Source of the DNA: an uncultured Clostridia bacterium
Lineage (GTDB): Bacteria; Bacillota; Clostridia; Lachnospirales; Anaerotignaceae
Assembly: GCA_945868505.1 (NCBI GenBank)
Contig: CAMBLO010000002.1
Coordinates: forward strand, 62,001-126,000
Length of the DNA stretch: 64,000 bases
Direction of reading: 5' to 3'
Part shown: one piece after another, positions 41,753 through 52,057 of the stretch
How the letters are laid out: each line of letters begins with the position of its first letter
Position numbering within the stretch: the first letter of the stretch is position 1
Notes under the pieces: model-generated
The model's database searches: none
What the model was told of the DNA's origin: nothing
What the model saw: the letters and a program-made list of their open reading frames with translations, nothing else
Position numbers and translations under genes: made by a program

Positions 41753-44700
41753 TTATACTTCATCCTCATAGTCGTCGTAATCATCCTCATCGCCGACATA
41801 ATCATCGGAAAGCAAATCGCTGTTGTCAGCCATTACGCCTTCTTCATCGTCGAAGAGGAAGTCTCTCAGCTCTTCTTCTTCTGTTCTGGGACGAGGACGA
41901 GGGAAATCATCATCTTCGTAGCCGTCGATGTTTACATTCAGATCATCCACATCTTCGATGCATTCCTTAATTTCTACTTCTGTCTGGTCTTCCCGCAGGA
42001 CACGGATATCCAGTGCCAGAGACTGCAGTTCTTTCAGCAGAACCTTGAAGGATTCGGGAACGCCGGGTTCGGGGATATTTTCGCCCTTTACGATCGCTTC
42101 GTAGGTCTTTACACGACCAACGATATCGTCGGATTTTACTGTCAGGATTTCCTGCAGAGTGTAAGCTGCGCCGTATGCTTCCAGCGCCCAAACTTCCATT
42201 TCACCGAAACGCTGACCGCCGAACTGGGCTTTACCACCCAGAGGCTGCTGTGTAACCAGAGAGTAAGGACCTGTGGAACGTGCGTGGATCTTTTCATCTA
42301 CCAGATGGTGCAGCTTCAGGTAGTGCATGAAGCCGATGGTGACACGGTTGTCGAAGGGTTCGCCGCTGCGGCCGTCTCTCAACTGAACCTTACCATCTCT
42401 GCCAAGGGCAACGCCCTTCCATTCTTCTCTGTGGTCTCTGTTTGCATACAGTTCATCATAAATGTCGCCATTCAGCAGGGGTTTCCATTTTTCGGAGAAT
42501 TCTTCCCAGCTTGTGTTGACATAGTCGTTTGCCATTTCCAGTGTATCCATGATGTCGATTTCGTTGGCACCATCGAATACGGGTGTGCTGATCTTCCAGC
42601 CCAGTGCCTTCGCAGCCAAGGACAGGTGGGTTTCCAATACCTGCCCGATATTCATACGGGAAGGAATACCCAGAGGGTTCAGCACGATGTCCAGAGGACG
42701 ACCGTTGGGCAGGAAAGGCATATCTTCTACAGGCAGTACACGGGAAACAACACCCTTGTTACCGTGACGACCAGCCATCTTGTCACCAACGGAGATTTTA
42801 CGTTTCTGGGCGATATAAACACGAACCAGCTGGTTTACGCCGGGGCCTACATCGTCGCCGTTTTCTCTTGTGAATACTTTTACATCCACGATGATACCTG
42901 TTTCACCGTGAGGCACACGCAGGGAAGTATCTCTGACTTCTCTTGCTTTTTCGCCGAAGATGGCACGCAGCAGTCTTTCTTCTGCTGTCAGTTCTGTTTC
43001 ACCCTTAGGTGTTACCTTACCAACCAGAATATCATTGGGGCGAACCTCCGCACCGATGCGGATGATACCTCTTTCATCCAAGTCTTTCAGAGCATCTTCA
43101 CCAACGTTGGGGATATCTCTTGTGATTTCTTCAGGTCCCAGTTTCGTATCTCTGGCATCTGCTTCAAATTCACTGATATGAACAGAGGTGTAAACGTCTT
43201 CCTGCACCAGTTTTTCACTCAGCAAAACGGCGTCTTCGTAGTTGTAACCTTCCCATGTCATGAAACCGATCAGAGGGTTTTTACCCAGTGCCAGTTCACC
43301 CTTGCAGGTGGAAGCACCATCGGCGATGATCTGACCAGCTTCTACTCTCTGACCCAGATCAACGATAGGCTTCTGGTTCAGGCAGGTACTCTGGTTACTT
43401 CTCTGGTATTTTACCAATTTATATACATCTCTCTGAGAGTTATCGTTTCTGACAACGATTTCATCAGCGGAAACTCTTTCAACGATACCGCTGTTCTTTG
43501 CAATAGCGCAGATACCGGAGTCCTTCGCTGTTTTATATTCCATACCTGTGCCGACGATAGGAGAATCCGTCACCAGCAGAGGAACGGCCTGACGCTGCAT
43601 GTTGGAACCCATCAGCGCACGGTTCGCGTCGTCGTTTTCAAGGAAGGGAATCAGCGCTGTGGCAACGGAAACCATCTGCTTAGGAGATACGTCCATCAGC
43701 TGAACCTGACTTCTGTCCACTTCGATGATGTCTTCTTTATGACGACCGGATACTTTCTTATGCACGAAGTGACCTTCTTCATCCAGAGGTTCATTCGCCT
43801 GTGCTACGTTGTAGTTTTCTTCTTCATCTGCTGTTACGTAGATGAATTCATCTGTTACACGGGGTTCATCGCCGCTGTGGTCAACCACTCTGTAGGGTGC
43901 TTCGATGAAGCCGTATTCGTTGATGCGGGCAAATGTTGCCAGTGTATTGATCAAACCGATGTTAGGACCTTCTGGTGTTTCGATAGGACACATTCTGCCG
44001 TAGTGAGAATGGTGAACGTCTCGCACTTCGAAGCCGGCTCTTTCTCTGGACAGACCGCCGGGGCCCAATGCGGACAGTCTTCTCTTATGAGTCAGTTCGG
44101 ACAGAGGGTTGTTCTGGTCCATGAACTGAGACAGCTGAGAGCTGCCGAAGAATTCCTTGATAGCCGCTGTAACAGGACGCACGTTGATCAGCGCCTGAGG
44201 AGTTACTACTGCCAAATCCTGTGTGGTCATTCTTTCACGAACCACTCTTTCCATCCTGGACAGACCGATACGGAACTGGTTCTGCAGCAGTTCGCCAACG
44301 GAACGGATACGTCTGTTGCCCAGATGGTCGATATCGTCCACGTTGCCGTAGCCGTAATCCAGATGGATCACATAGTTGATGGAAGCGAAGATATCTTCCA
44401 GTGTGATGTGTTTGGGCAGCAGTTCGTGGATGTTTTCCTTGATGGCTGCTTTCAGTTCTTCTGCTGTTGCGTTTTCTTCCAGAATCTTCGCCAGAACGGG
44501 GTAGTAAACTCTTTCCTTGATGCCCAGTTCTTCTGCGTTCAGACCAAATTCTTCAATATAAGAATCGATAGCAACAGCCTGATTGCTCAGAATCTTCACT
44601 TTCTTATCTTCTACTGCAATATACAGGCTGTCAACACCGGTATCCTGAATCTGGTCGCACAGTTCCATTGTCAGGACAGCGCCTTCTTCTGCCACAACTT

Positions 44701-45610
44701 CGCCAGTCATGGGGTCAACAACGTTTTCAGCCAGCACTGCGCCGCGGATACGGTTTCTCAGTGCCAGTTTTTTGTTGAATTTATAACGACCTACTTTTGC
44801 CAGGTCATATCTCTTAGGATCGAAGAACATCCCATTCAGCAGGGAAGCGGAGCTTTCTACTGTAGGGGGTTCACCGGGACGCAACTTTTTGTAAATCTCA
44901 ATCAGACCTTCTTCTGTGGATTTTGCCACGTCTTTTTCCAGAGTTGCCAGAATCTTGGGTTCTTCGCCAAACAGGTCGATGATTTCCGCATCGGTGCCAA
45001 CACCCATGGCTCTGATCAGAACAGATACGGGAACCTTTCTGGTACGGTCAACTCTTACATAAAATACGTCGTTGGAATCTGTTTCATATTCCAGCCAAGC
45101 ACCTCTGTTGGGGATGACTGTGGAGGAAAGCAGCTTTTTGCCGACTTTATCGAAATCAGATGCATAGTAGATACCGGGGGAACGAACCAACTGGCTGACG
45201 ATAACACGTTCCGCACCATTGATGATGAAGGTACCTGTTTCTGTCATCAGAGGAAAATCGCCCATGAAGATTTCCTGTTCCTTCAGTTCATCCAGTTCTC
45301 TATTGTAAAGTCTTGCCTTCACCTTCAGGGATGCGGCATAAGTCGCGTCTCTTTCCTTGCATTCTTCAATAGAGTATTTGGGTTCGGAATCCAAAGAAAA
45401 ATCGACAAATTCCAGTATCAGATTGCCGCTGAAATCTGTAATGGGGGAAATATCCTCAAATACTTCTTTCAGACCTTCGTCCAAAAACCACTGATAGCTG
45501 TTCTTCTGCACTTCAATCAGGTTGGGCATTTCCAGAACTTCGTTGATTTTGGAATAACTGATTCTGGTTGTGTCACCAAGCTGGAGCGCACGAATTCTGT
45601 TTTTTTCCAT
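41753..45610 (-). CDS. rpoB: RNA polymerase beta subunit
   Basis: 1285 aa. Contains the rifampicin pocket ([22 protein letters not shown]), the [18 protein letters not shown] fork region and the C-terminal [18 protein letters not shown]. The C-terminal tail is unusually acidic (many Asp/Glu). Preceded by a consensus promoter 535 bp upstream; rplL is not the preceding gene. Confidence 0.99.
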   Translation of the reverse strand: MEKNRIRALQLGDTTRISYSKINEVLEMPNLIEVQKNSYQWFLDEGLKEVFEDISPITDFSGNLILEFVDFSLDSEPKYSIEECKERDATYAASLKVKARLYNRELDELKEQEIFMGDFPLMTETGTFIINGAERVIVSQLVRSPGIYYASDFDKVGKKLLSSTVIPNRGAWLEYETDSNDVFYVRVDRTRKVPVSVLIRAMGVGTDAEIIDLFGEEPKILATLEKDVAKSTEEGLIEIYKKLRPGEPPTVESSASLLNGMFFDPKRYDLAKVGRYKFNKKLALRNRIRGAVLAENVVDPMTGEVVAEEGAVLTMELCDQIQDTGVDSLYIAVEDKKVKILSNQAVAIDSYIEEFGLNAEELGIKERVYYPVLAKILEENATAEELKAAIKENIHELLPKHITLEDIFASINYVIHLDYGYGNVDDIDHLGNRRIRSVGELLQNQFRIGLSRMERVVRERMTTQDLAVVTPQALINVRPVTAAIKEFFGSSQLSQFMDQNNPLSELTHKRRLSALGPGGLSRERAGFEVRDVHHSHYGRMCPIETPEGPNIGLINTLATFARINEYGFIEAPYRVVDHSGDEPRVTDEFIYVTADEEENYNVAQANEPLDEEGHFVHKKVSGRHKEDIIEVDRSQVQLMDVSPKQMVSVATALIPFLENDDANRALMGSNMQRQAVPLLVTDSPIVGTGMEYKTAKDSGICAIAKNSGIVERVSADEIVVRNDNSQRDVYKLVKYQRSNQSTCLNQKPIVDLGQRVEAGQIIADGASTCKGELALGKNPLIGFMTWEGYNYEDAVLLSEKLVQEDVYTSVHISEFEADARDTKLGPEEITRDIPNVGEDALKDLDERGIIRIGAEVRPNDILVGKVTPKGETELTAEERLLRAIFGEKAREVRDTSLRVPHGETGIIVDVKVFTRENGDDVGPGVNQLVRVYIAQKRKISVGDKMAGRHGNKGVVSRVLPVEDMPFLPNGRPLDIVLNPLGIPSRMNIGQVLETHLSLAAKALGWKISTPVFDGANEIDIMDTLEMANDYVNTSWEEFSEKWKPLLNGDIYDELYANRDHREEWKGVALGRDGKVQLRDGRSGEPFDNRVTIGFMHYLKLHHLVDEKIHARSTGPYSLVTQQPLGGKAQFGGQRFGEMEVWALEAYGAAYTLQEILTVKSDDIVGRVKTYEAIVKGENIPEPGVPESFKVLLKELQSLALDIRVLREDQTEVEIKECIEDVDDLNVNIDGYEDDDFPRPRPRTEEEELRDFLFDDEEGVMADNSDLLSDDYVGDEDDYDDYEDEV

Positions 45611-46144
45611 CTTGTCACCTCTCGTAATCTAAACTGCACCGACAAAATCGCCACTGTAAAGCGGATAAAAGAAATTGCAGGATTGCAAAATCATTTTATT
45701 TCTTACACATTCTGAAAGAAGATGTCTTCGCATCCGCCCTCCATTCGCAATCCTTCCTTTGGTCGGATTGCTCATTGAGACAATCGCCATATATCCGCCT
45801 GCACTTCCGTGCAAGCACGATGTACCAGCGGCTGCATGGCTCTCTTTCAGACAAAAATTTAGAATTTTCCAAACAAATCTAGACCTTTGCCTGCACCTCC
45901 TTTGATCAGAGGTCGTGACAAAAGCCTGTTCATTCAAAAAATTCTATTTCAAAAACCTTGAGCAAACCGCCAAAACAGCCTGCTCTTATATAGTTTGAAC
46001 AAAAACCGCACCGTTTCAGACCATTTTCAAGGCATTTTGCCTGTAAAATGTGCCAATTTCCAAAATTCCTGTTGAAAATTGGAAGCCCCTGTGCTATACT
46101 CAATTGCAACATGGGTTGATGTGCGTGTTCGCTAATGTGGAGAT
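45611..46144 (-). promoter_or_regulatory. Long 5' leader of rpoBC
   Basis: About 530 nt between the promoter and rpoB with no convincing gene. Contains a CCAATTTTC/GGAAATTGG stem (about 46055-46085), an AAAGGAGGTG Shine-Dalgarno-like site near 45893-45902 with no properly spaced start codon, and complementary segments around GGCGATTGTC and GACAAAATCGCC. The Shine-Dalgarno relic and structure suggest translational or attenuation control, for example a displaced ribosomal-protein-type leader. No match to a known class could be made by eye. Confidence 0.5.
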
Positions 46145-46173
46145 ATTTTACCATAGCGAGCGGGCTCTGTCAA
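46145..46173 (-). promoter_or_regulatory. rpoBC promoter
   Basis: Minus strand: perfect TTGACA (46168-46173), 17-bp spacer, TAAAAT (46145-46150) preceded by TGG. On the plus strand GGGCT/AGCCC followed by eight T overlaps the -35 box. The rest of the gap 46174-46488 shows a CTGAAAT/ATTTCAG hairpin (46197-46217) and AT-rich DNA leading into queH, with a TACAAT -10 candidate near 46437. Confidence 0.85.
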
Positions 46174-46515
46174 GCCCTTTTTTTGTGCCTATCCCCTGAA
46201 ATTACAAGGATTTCAGCTTCCGACGAAGCCCCTTTTCCACCTTTGTTTTCTTTCCAGGTTTGGCGTCATATCCATAAGCAGTTTCCTTTTTCTGTCATGA
46301 TTGACACTTGATTTTTTGCCGAAATTTCAATTTATACAAAAACAACCACATTTTATTCGAAAAGTTCATTAAATATTTTTCATTTCACTATTTCAAAAAA
46401 TCACAACTTTGTGAATTATTTTTGTACTTTTTTTTGTACAATCTAACTTTCCTTTACTTCCGACCGATTTCTTGTTAAACTGGGTAAGATGTATTTTAGA
46501 AAAGAGGCGACTGAT

Positions 46516-47139
46516 TTGAAGCAAAACTATCAGCTTGTGCTGGAAAAGACTATCCAAACACTGCAAAAGGAAGGCAAACGCCCCTCTCTGCTGCTCCATA
46601 GCTGCTGCGGGCCTTGTTCTTCCTATGTAATGGAATATCTGGCACAGTATTTCGATATCACGATTTATTATTATAATCCCAATATTGCTCCCGAAGCGGA
46701 GTTTCGTTTTCGGGCAGAGGAACAGGAACGTCTCATCGACGAAATGGGGCTGGGCGTAAAGTTCATTCTGGGGAAATATGCCCCGGAACGATTCTTCTCC
46801 TTGGCAAAGGGGCATGAAACCGAGCCGGAAGGCGGCGAACGCTGCTTCAAATGCTATCGCCTGCGGCTGGAAGAGGCGGCAAAAGCGGCGAAGGAAGGCA
46901 GATTCGACTATTTCACCACCACCCTTTCCATCAGCCCCCATAAAAATGCCCAAGTCCTGAATGAATTGGGCAAGGAGATTTCCGACGCCTACGGTGTCCC
47001 TTATCTCTTCTCGGATTTTAAGAAAAAGAACGGCTATCGCCGCTCCTGTGAGCTTTCTGTAGAGTACAACCTCTACCGGCAGGACTACTGCGGCTGCCCT
47101 TATTCCAAAGCCGAAGCCGAAAACCGTCGAAAACCTTGA
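46516..47139 (+). CDS. queH: Epoxyqueuosine reductase QueH
   Basis: 207 aa from TTG at 46516, which has AAGAGG 7 bp upstream; an ATG at 46489 would place that site inside the gene. QueH marks: LLHSCCGPCSS, GGERCFKCYRLRLEEAA and the C-terminal DYCGCPYSK, whose cysteines bind iron and an Fe-S cluster. Catalyses the last step of queuosine synthesis in tRNA. Divergent from rpoB. Confidence 0.95.
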   Translation: MKQNYQLVLEKTIQTLQKEGKRPSLLLHSCCGPCSSYVMEYLAQYFDITIYYYNPNIAPEAEFRFRAEEQERLIDEMGLGVKFILGKYAPERFFSLAKGHETEPEGGERCFKCYRLRLEEAAKAAKEGRFDYFTTTLSISPHKNAQVLNELGKEISDAYGVPYLFSDFKKKNGYRRSCELSVEYNLYRQDYCGCPYSKAEAENRRKP

Positions 47140-47333
47140 GGGTTTCACCCTCAAACTCCTACCAAGGGGGTCACCCCCTTGGAACCCGATACCGCAGCAA
47201 AATGTTCATTTTGCTGCAAATGAGGGTCAAGGGGATTTGAGCACCGCCAAGATAAAGGCGGCAGCGTTAGCCGTCTTCCCGCAGGGAAGATGCTTGACCT
47301 ATTCCCCTTGCAGGGTTTGGGACAGCGTCCCAA
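47136..47333. repeat. Tandem cluster of six stem-loops
   Basis: TTGAGGGT/ACCCTCAA (47136-47154, overlapping the queH stop), CCAAGGGGG/CCCCCTTGG (47162-47182), GCAGCAAAATG/CATTTTGCTGC (47194-47217), CCGCC/GGCGG (about 47244-47261), CTTCCC/GGGAAG (about 47275-47289) and TTGGGAC/GTCCCAA (47317-47333). GGTCAAGGGGAT near 47225 also pairs with the downstream CTTGACC and ATTCCCCTT. It looks like a REP/BIME-type composite intergenic element. Confidence 0.7.
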
Positions 47334-47364
47334 GGTTTTGGCATTTAGAAAGGAAGTATCAACT

Positions 47365-48231
47365 ATGACACAAAAGAATAAAGGGGTCTGCTGTATCCTG
47401 CTCTCCTCTTTCTCCTTCGCCCTCATGAATATGTTCGTCCGCCTGTCGGGCGACCTGCCCTCTATCCAGAAAAGCTTCTTCCGCAACTTCGTGGCAATGC
47501 TTTTTGCCCTAATCATCCTGCTGAAAGAACGCCCCGAGATCAAGCTGGATCGAGACTCAAAAAAATTTCTGTTGCTCCGCTCTATATGCGGCACGTTGGG
47601 TATCCTCTGTAACTTTTATGCCGTAGACCATCTGGTGCTGGCGGACGCTTCCATGCTGAATAAAATGTCCCCCTTCTTCGCCATCCTCTTCGGCATCCTG
47701 ATTTTAAAGGAAAAAATCAATCTCTTTCAGGGACTTTGCGTGGTAGCCGCTTTCACGGGCACCCTCTTCGTCATCAAGCCCACACCTTCCAATCTAGCAT
47801 GCTTCCCTGCCCTGATCGGTCTGTTAGGTGGTCTTGGTGCCGGGGTGGCATACACTTATGTTCGTGCATTGGGGATGCGTGGGGTAAAAGGCCCCTTCAT
47901 CGTGTTCTTTTTCTCCGCCTTCTCCTGCTTGGTGACACTGCCCTATTTGGTCTTCTGCTATCATCCCATGACTATGGCGCAGCTGGGCACACTGCTTCTG
48001 GCTGGTTTGGCAGCCGCCGGCGGGCAATTCACCATCACTGCGGCATATACCTATGCCCCCGCTCGGGAAATTTCTGTTTACGACTACAGCCAGATCATTT
48101 TCTCCGCCATCTTGGGCTATTTCATTTTCGGACAGGTTTCCGATGCCTTCAGCTGGCTGGGGTATATCATCATCACATCCACCGCTGTGGCAATGTTTAT
48201 CCACAACAACCGTCCTAATGCAAAGGCATAA
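47365..48231 (+). CDS. EamA/DMT-family permease
   Basis: 288 aa from ATG 47365 (GAAAGGAAG upstream; an upstream in-frame ATG lies in the repeat cluster). Ten hydrophobic segments in two EamA repeats; starts CCILLSSFSFALMNMFVRLSG. Exporter of unknown metabolite; RhaT/YdcZ-type substrates such as amino acids are common in the family. Followed after 12 bp by the next gene. Confidence 0.88.
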   Translation: MTQKNKGVCCILLSSFSFALMNMFVRLSGDLPSIQKSFFRNFVAMLFALIILLKERPEIKLDRDSKKFLLLRSICGTLGILCNFYAVDHLVLADASMLNKMSPFFAILFGILILKEKINLFQGLCVVAAFTGTLFVIKPTPSNLACFPALIGLLGGLGAGVAYTYVRALGMRGVKGPFIVFFFSAFSCLVTLPYLVFCYHPMTMAQLGTLLLAGLAAAGGQFTITAAYTYAPAREISVYDYSQIIFSAILGYFIFGQVSDAFSWLGYIIITSTAVAMFIHNNRPNAKA

Positions 48232-48243
48232 ACAGGAGATACT

Positions 48244-48885
48244 ATGTTATTAGAAAGAACTTTTGAAACATTAAAAAAGATTGGCAACCAACGACTGCAG
48301 CTGCCAATCTTCTATGAAAGCCCCGTATCCCTACGGTTTGAAACAGGTGACCCCACTATGGAAATCTTTCTGGATGAAAAGCACCTGAACCCCCGCTATC
48401 TGAAAAGCGCCCAGTGGCGGGCTTCCTTCCTCTATGGAAAAACAGCCCCCTTCGATACGCTGCTTTGGGTACTGTATCGCACACCGGACTTGGATACGGA
48501 TATCGATGAAATTATTGAGAAATTCTGCCGTTTGGCTCATCTACCCTCCCCCGAGGAGGTCTATCAGCAGGAAGTGACGACGGCAAACGAAGAACCCATG
48601 ACCCGCATCCTGCTTTTCTGGGATATGGCACAAACGCCGCCCAGGATCACACCCCTGTTGGAAGCCATCATGTCCTGCGATTTCAAGGGATTGGGCTTTC
48701 GGGAATTGTCCTCCGCCGTATTCTTTTTCGATACCACCCGCAATCTATTGTTCCACCCTTACGATGATAGGGGCGCAGATGTGGTAGCAGAAAAAACCGA
48801 GGATATCCGCTTCCTTTACGAGGATTGCCAAAACTGGTTGCTGGAATATGATATGGAGCGGATGAAACAAATCTTCGAAAAATAA
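48244..48885 (+). CDS. DUF3885-like conserved protein
   Basis: 213 aa, soluble. The central SLRFETGDP and SAQWRASFLYGKTAPFDTLLWVLYR regions resemble DUF3885 proteins, whose function is unknown; the C-terminal half (PLLEAIMSCDFKGLGFRELSSAVFFFDT) also fits. No catalytic motif recognised. Probably co-transcribed with the permease (12-bp gap). Confidence 0.65.
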   Translation: MLLERTFETLKKIGNQRLQLPIFYESPVSLRFETGDPTMEIFLDEKHLNPRYLKSAQWRASFLYGKTAPFDTLLWVLYRTPDLDTDIDEIIEKFCRLAHLPSPEEVYQQEVTTANEEPMTRILLFWDMAQTPPRITPLLEAIMSCDFKGLGFRELSSAVFFFDTTRNLLFHPYDDRGADVVAEKTEDIRFLYEDCQNWLLEYDMERMKQIFEK

Positions 48886-48905
48886 AAGACCCATTTGGGT
48901 CTTTT
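48884..48905. terminator. Bidirectional terminator between converging genes
   Basis: 10-bp perfect stem AAAAGACCCA/TGGGTCTTTT with a 2-nt loop and T-runs on both strands. Serves the DUF3885-like gene and the anti-sigma gene. Confidence 0.88.
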
Positions 48906-49515
48906 ATTTTTCTGCTATCTCCAGCAATTCCCCTAATGTATAGGTCATTTTTTCTTTACCGTAGTCGATCACAACCGGATACTCCATGATATCCTCTGTC
49001 TCTCCACCTTCTCTCATCCATTCCAAACTGATACCATACTCAAATCGACCGGGATATTTTCCTCTGTCATCCCCTGGAAATTGAAGCATCTGTTTTAAAC
49101 CGATTCGCATTTCCATCTGATCCCCCATCCCCCATGCATTGAGTACATGTCCATTCAGCAACTCAAATCGCAGCAAAACTTCTCCTTCCTCCCATGCAAC
49201 ATTCATTTCCACATCCTTCGGATCAATGCTCCATCCCTTTACAAAGGCCGTCCAAAAAGCCCCGCCCAAAGCAACACAAACCACTACCACCGCCAGAATA
49301 GTCATCTTCATCCTCTGGTTTAGCTTACGAAAAGGATGTATCTTCTTTTTTTCCCCTTCCTCTATACCTTTACTTTCTTCTGCCTGCATTTCCTGCAATA
49401 TTTCTCTACAAGCTTCGCAACCTTCCATGTGAGCAAGGATCTCCTGATTACTTGCTTCGCTGGTCAGCCCATCAATGTAGCTGGGCAGCAAATCCCTGAT
49501 AATTTCACATTTCAT
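48904..49515 (-). CDS. Anti-sigma factor with zinc-finger domain
   Basis: 203 aa. Cytoplasmic ZAS-type domain with H29, C33 and C36 (HMEGCEAC) and C3, one membrane segment at 71-92, and an extracytoplasmic domain of about 110 aa without known motif. Overlaps the ECF sigma gene by 11 bp, so it is its likely inhibitor at the membrane. Confidence 0.85.
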   Translation of the reverse strand: MKCEIIRDLLPSYIDGLTSEASNQEILAHMEGCEACREILQEMQAEESKGIEEGEKKKIHPFRKLNQRMKMTILAVVVVCVALGGAFWTAFVKGWSIDPKDVEMNVAWEEGEVLLRFELLNGHVLNAWGMGDQMEMRIGLKQMLQFPGDDRGKYPGRFEYGISLEWMREGGETEDIMEYPVVIDYGKEKMTYTLGELLEIAEK

Positions 49516-49990
49516 CTTTTCCGACCTCCTCCATAATCTTCTGTTTTGCCCGGTAAAAAGTCACCCGGGCCCAATTCTCATTTCTCCCGCAAATCTCACC
49601 AATCTCCTTAAAGGAGAATCCACCGGTGATGCGCAGAAGAAAAACCTCTTTGGCATTTTCCTCTAAGATATGCACCGCTTTCATCACTTCCATGGTCTGT
49701 TCCTTCCTGCAATAGGCACTTTCCAAACCATCTCTCGCCCCATTTTCCTGCAATGGTTCTTCTTTCCTTCGCCTGCGTTTGTCCAATTCCTGATACCAGA
49801 TATGCTTTGCGATTTGGCAAAGCCATGTGGAAACCTTACAGCTCCCATCAAATCTCCCCGAAGAACGGATCGCCCGATAAAAGGTTTCCTGGGTCAATTC
49901 CTCTGCCCAATCTGCGTCACCGCATAGGCTCATCAAATATTTGAATACAAACATCCCATATTCCGCAAAATCCTTTTCGGGCTGAAACAT
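49505..49990 (-). CDS. ECF-family RNA polymerase sigma factor
   Basis: 161 aa with sigma region 2 (EELTQETFYRAIRSSGRFDG) and region 4 helix-turn-helix (LRITGGFSFKEIGEICGRNENWARVTFYRAKQK). Only regions 2 and 4, as in ECF sigmas. ATG at 49990 follows GGAGGAG. Co-transcribed with a membrane anti-sigma, so it likely answers an envelope signal. Confidence 0.92.
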   Translation of the reverse strand: MFQPEKDFAEYGMFVFKYLMSLCGDADWAEELTQETFYRAIRSSGRFDGSCKVSTWLCQIAKHIWYQELDKRRRRKEEPLQENGARDGLESAYCRKEQTMEVMKAVHILEENAKEVFLLRITGGFSFKEIGEICGRNENWARVTFYRAKQKIMEEVGKDEM

Positions 49991-50021
49991 CCTCTCTCCT
50001 CCTCTCTTGTGGATTCATCTA

Positions 50022-50050
50022 TATATCCGGTTCAGACCGATTTCGTTACA
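50022..50050 (-). promoter_or_regulatory. Candidate ECF-type autoregulatory promoter
   Basis: Minus strand TGTAACG (50044-50050) and CGGATATA (50022-50029) are 14 bp apart, the kind of pair read by ECF sigma factors on their own genes. Weak; no sigma-A consensus is visible here. Confidence 0.35.
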
Positions 50051-50124
50051 CACTTTTTCAGATTTATCATAGCATTTTTTCTTCCTTCTTGCTTTTTATG
50101 AATCTTTTAATCTTTTTGGCAATA

Positions 50125-50188
50125 AAAAAAGTCCATTCTCTAAAATGGACTTTTCAGACACAGGAAAAGGGACGGATTTCTCCGTCCC
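50125..50188 (-). terminator. Double terminator of gdhA
   Basis: Two stems in series: GGGACGGA/TCCGTCCC (50169-50188) followed by TTTTCC, then AGTCCATT/AATGGACT (50130-50151) followed on the minus strand by seven T. Confidence 0.85.
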
Positions 50189-50246
50189 TCCCGAGTTTTT
50201 GCTTATCGTCTTATGTAATCGAACGTAATTTTTCAATTAGGTTAAA

Positions 50247-51596
50247 TTATACCAGACCCTGAGCCATCATAGCAGCTGCAACTTTCTTGAAGCCAGCGAT
50301 GTTAGCACCAGCTACCAGGTTGTAGCCCAGACCAGCACCTTCTGCAGCTTCTACAGAGATCTTGTGGATGTTCTTCATGATGCCAACCAGTTTAGCGTCA
50401 ACTTCTTCGCCATCCCAGCTGTATCTCATGGAGTTCTGAGCCATTTCCAGAGCGGAAACTGCTACACCACCAGCGTTAACTGCTTTAGAAGGAGCAACGA
50501 TCATGCCAGGTTCTGCCATAGCGCGAGCCAGACCTGCGTTTGTTGTAGGCATGTTAGCTACTTCGATGTAGTATTTTGTGCCGTTAGCGATGATCTGTTC
50601 AATTTCGGGAACATCCAGTTCGTTCTGGTATGCTGCGGGCATGCAGATATCAACTTTCTGGCCCCAAGGTTTCTGTTTAGGGAAGAATTCTACGCCGAAT
50701 TTGTCAGCATAGTCCTGAGCACGGTTTCTGCCGGAGCTTCTCATTTCCAGCATGAAATCGAATTTTTCCTGAGTTGTGATACCGTCGGGATCGTAGCAGT
50801 AGCCGTCGGGGCCGGACAGTGTAACAACTTTACCACCCAGCTGAGCTACTTTCATAGCGATACCCCAAGCTACGTTACCGAAACCGGACATAGCTACTGT
50901 TTTGCCTTCGAATGTGTCGCCTTCATGCAGCAGTACTTCGTTTGCATAGTATGTAGCGCCGTAGCCTGTTGCTTCGGGTCTGAACAGGGAACCGCCGTAT
51001 TCCAGACCTTTACCTGTCAGTACGCCATTTTCCCAGCAACCTTTGATTCTCTTGTACTGGCCATACAGGAAACCGATTTCTCTGCCGCCTACGCCGATGT
51101 CACCAGCGGGAACGTCAACGTCGGGACCGATGTGTCTGTACAGTTCTGTCATGAATGCCTGGCAGAATCTCATGATTTCCATATCGGATTTACCGTTGGG
51201 ATCGAAGTCGGAACCACCTTTACCGCCGCCGATAGGCAGACCTGTCAGGGAGTTTTTGAAGATCTGTTCGAAGCCCAGGAATTTAACTACGCCAGAGTAT
51301 ACATTGGGAGCAAAACGCAGACCGCCTTTGTAGGGACCGATAGCGCTGGAGAACTGTACTCTGAAACCACGGTTTACCTGTACTTTACCAGCATCGTCTA
51401 CCCATGTTACTCTGAAGGATACCTGTCTTTCAGGTTCAACCAGTCTTTCCAGCAGACCCATTTTTTCATATTCGGGGTGCAGTTCAACTTCTTTTTCGAT
51501 AGAAGCGAATACTTCTTCTACTGTCTGGATGAATTCGGGTTCGTGTGCGTCACGCTTTTTAACCTGTTCGATTACTCTTTCAATATAAGCGTTCAT
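50247..51596 (-). CDS. gdhA: Glutamate dehydrogenase
   Basis: 449 aa, hexameric class size. Contains KGGLRFAPNVYSGVVKFLGFEQIFKN, the catalytic GGGKGGSDFDP and PAGDIGVGGREIGF, and the Rossmann GFGNVAWG. Interconverts glutamate and 2-oxoglutarate with NAD(P)H; cofactor cannot be read safely. Very biased codon use implies abundant protein, consistent with amino-acid fermentation or ammonium assimilation. Confidence 0.97.
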   Translation of the reverse strand: MNAYIERVIEQVKKRDAHEPEFIQTVEEVFASIEKEVELHPEYEKMGLLERLVEPERQVSFRVTWVDDAGKVQVNRGFRVQFSSAIGPYKGGLRFAPNVYSGVVKFLGFEQIFKNSLTGLPIGGGKGGSDFDPNGKSDMEIMRFCQAFMTELYRHIGPDVDVPAGDIGVGGREIGFLYGQYKRIKGCWENGVLTGKGLEYGGSLFRPEATGYGATYYANEVLLHEGDTFEGKTVAMSGFGNVAWGIAMKVAQLGGKVVTLSGPDGYCYDPDGITTQEKFDFMLEMRSSGRNRAQDYADKFGVEFFPKQKPWGQKVDICMPAAYQNELDVPEIEQIIANGTKYYIEVANMPTTNAGLARAMAEPGMIVAPSKAVNAGGVAVSALEMAQNSMRYSWDGEEVDAKLVGIMKNIHKISVEAAEGAGLGYNLVAGANIAGFKKVAAAMMAQGLV

Positions 51597-51756
51597 AACT
51601 CTTTGACCTCCTATTGTTTATACATTAACAATTAGTTTTTTCCGCACCGCTGGATGCGGATTTGCCCCATGCGGTTAGGGCAAATTGAAGAAAAAGCTTC
51701 GTGGATTTCGTTATTCTTTTGGAACATACTACTCCCACTCGCTTCTTTCATGGATT

Positions 51757-51765
51757 ATTATAACA
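51757..51765 (-). promoter_or_regulatory. gdhA promoter (extended -10) and leader hairpins
   Basis: Minus strand TGT plus perfect TATAAT (51757-51762); the -35 is poor. The 160-nt leader has two adjacent stems, TTTGCCC/GGGCAAA (about 51660-51685) and TCCGCA/TGCGGA (about 51640-51660), close to the gene. The rest of the gap to mreB (51766-52019) is AT-rich with nothing recognised. Confidence 0.6.
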
Positions 51766-52024
51766 CATATTTTGGACTTGTGTAGTATTTTTTTCAAGTT
51801 TTGGAATTATTTTTACACAAATTTTCATGTTAAAAATTATGCAAAAAAAACCCTTGCCTTCTTTTTTTGTGCATCGTTGCAGAAAGCATTTACACTATCA
51901 AGGTTTTGCAATACTTTTTTACAGTTCTTTCAACAAACTGCACAATTTTTCATCGAAAAGCAGGATGTACACTTTGTCCGTCAATCGGATATTGTTATTT
52001 AAATGACGATTCTTTTCTTGCAAA

Positions 52025-52051
52025 ACAAAAGAGGACGCTTTCCACGTCCTC
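52025..52051 (-). terminator. mreB terminator
   Basis: 7-bp stem GAGGACG/CGTCCTC (52031-52051) followed on the minus strand by TTTTG, 6 bp after the mreB stop. Confidence 0.8.
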
Positions 52052-52057
52052 CTTCTC

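Noticed and set aside
41726..45715. 1329-codon open frame antisense to rpoB (and similar ones over rpoC, fusA, tuf, gdhA, etfA and acd)
   Set aside because: They mirror highly expressed genes with extreme codon bias, which removes stop codons from the opposite strand. The products are Cys/Phe-rich low-sense sequences and have no ribosome binding sites.
45629..46154. Two short minus-strand frames in the rpoB leader
   Set aside because: Neither has a ribosome binding site or a known domain; the sequence is better explained as an untranslated leader.
46393..47154. 253-codon frame on the minus strand opposite queH
   Set aside because: It is a shadow of queH: the plus strand has clear QueH cysteine motifs and a better start, and the minus frame has no recognisable domain.
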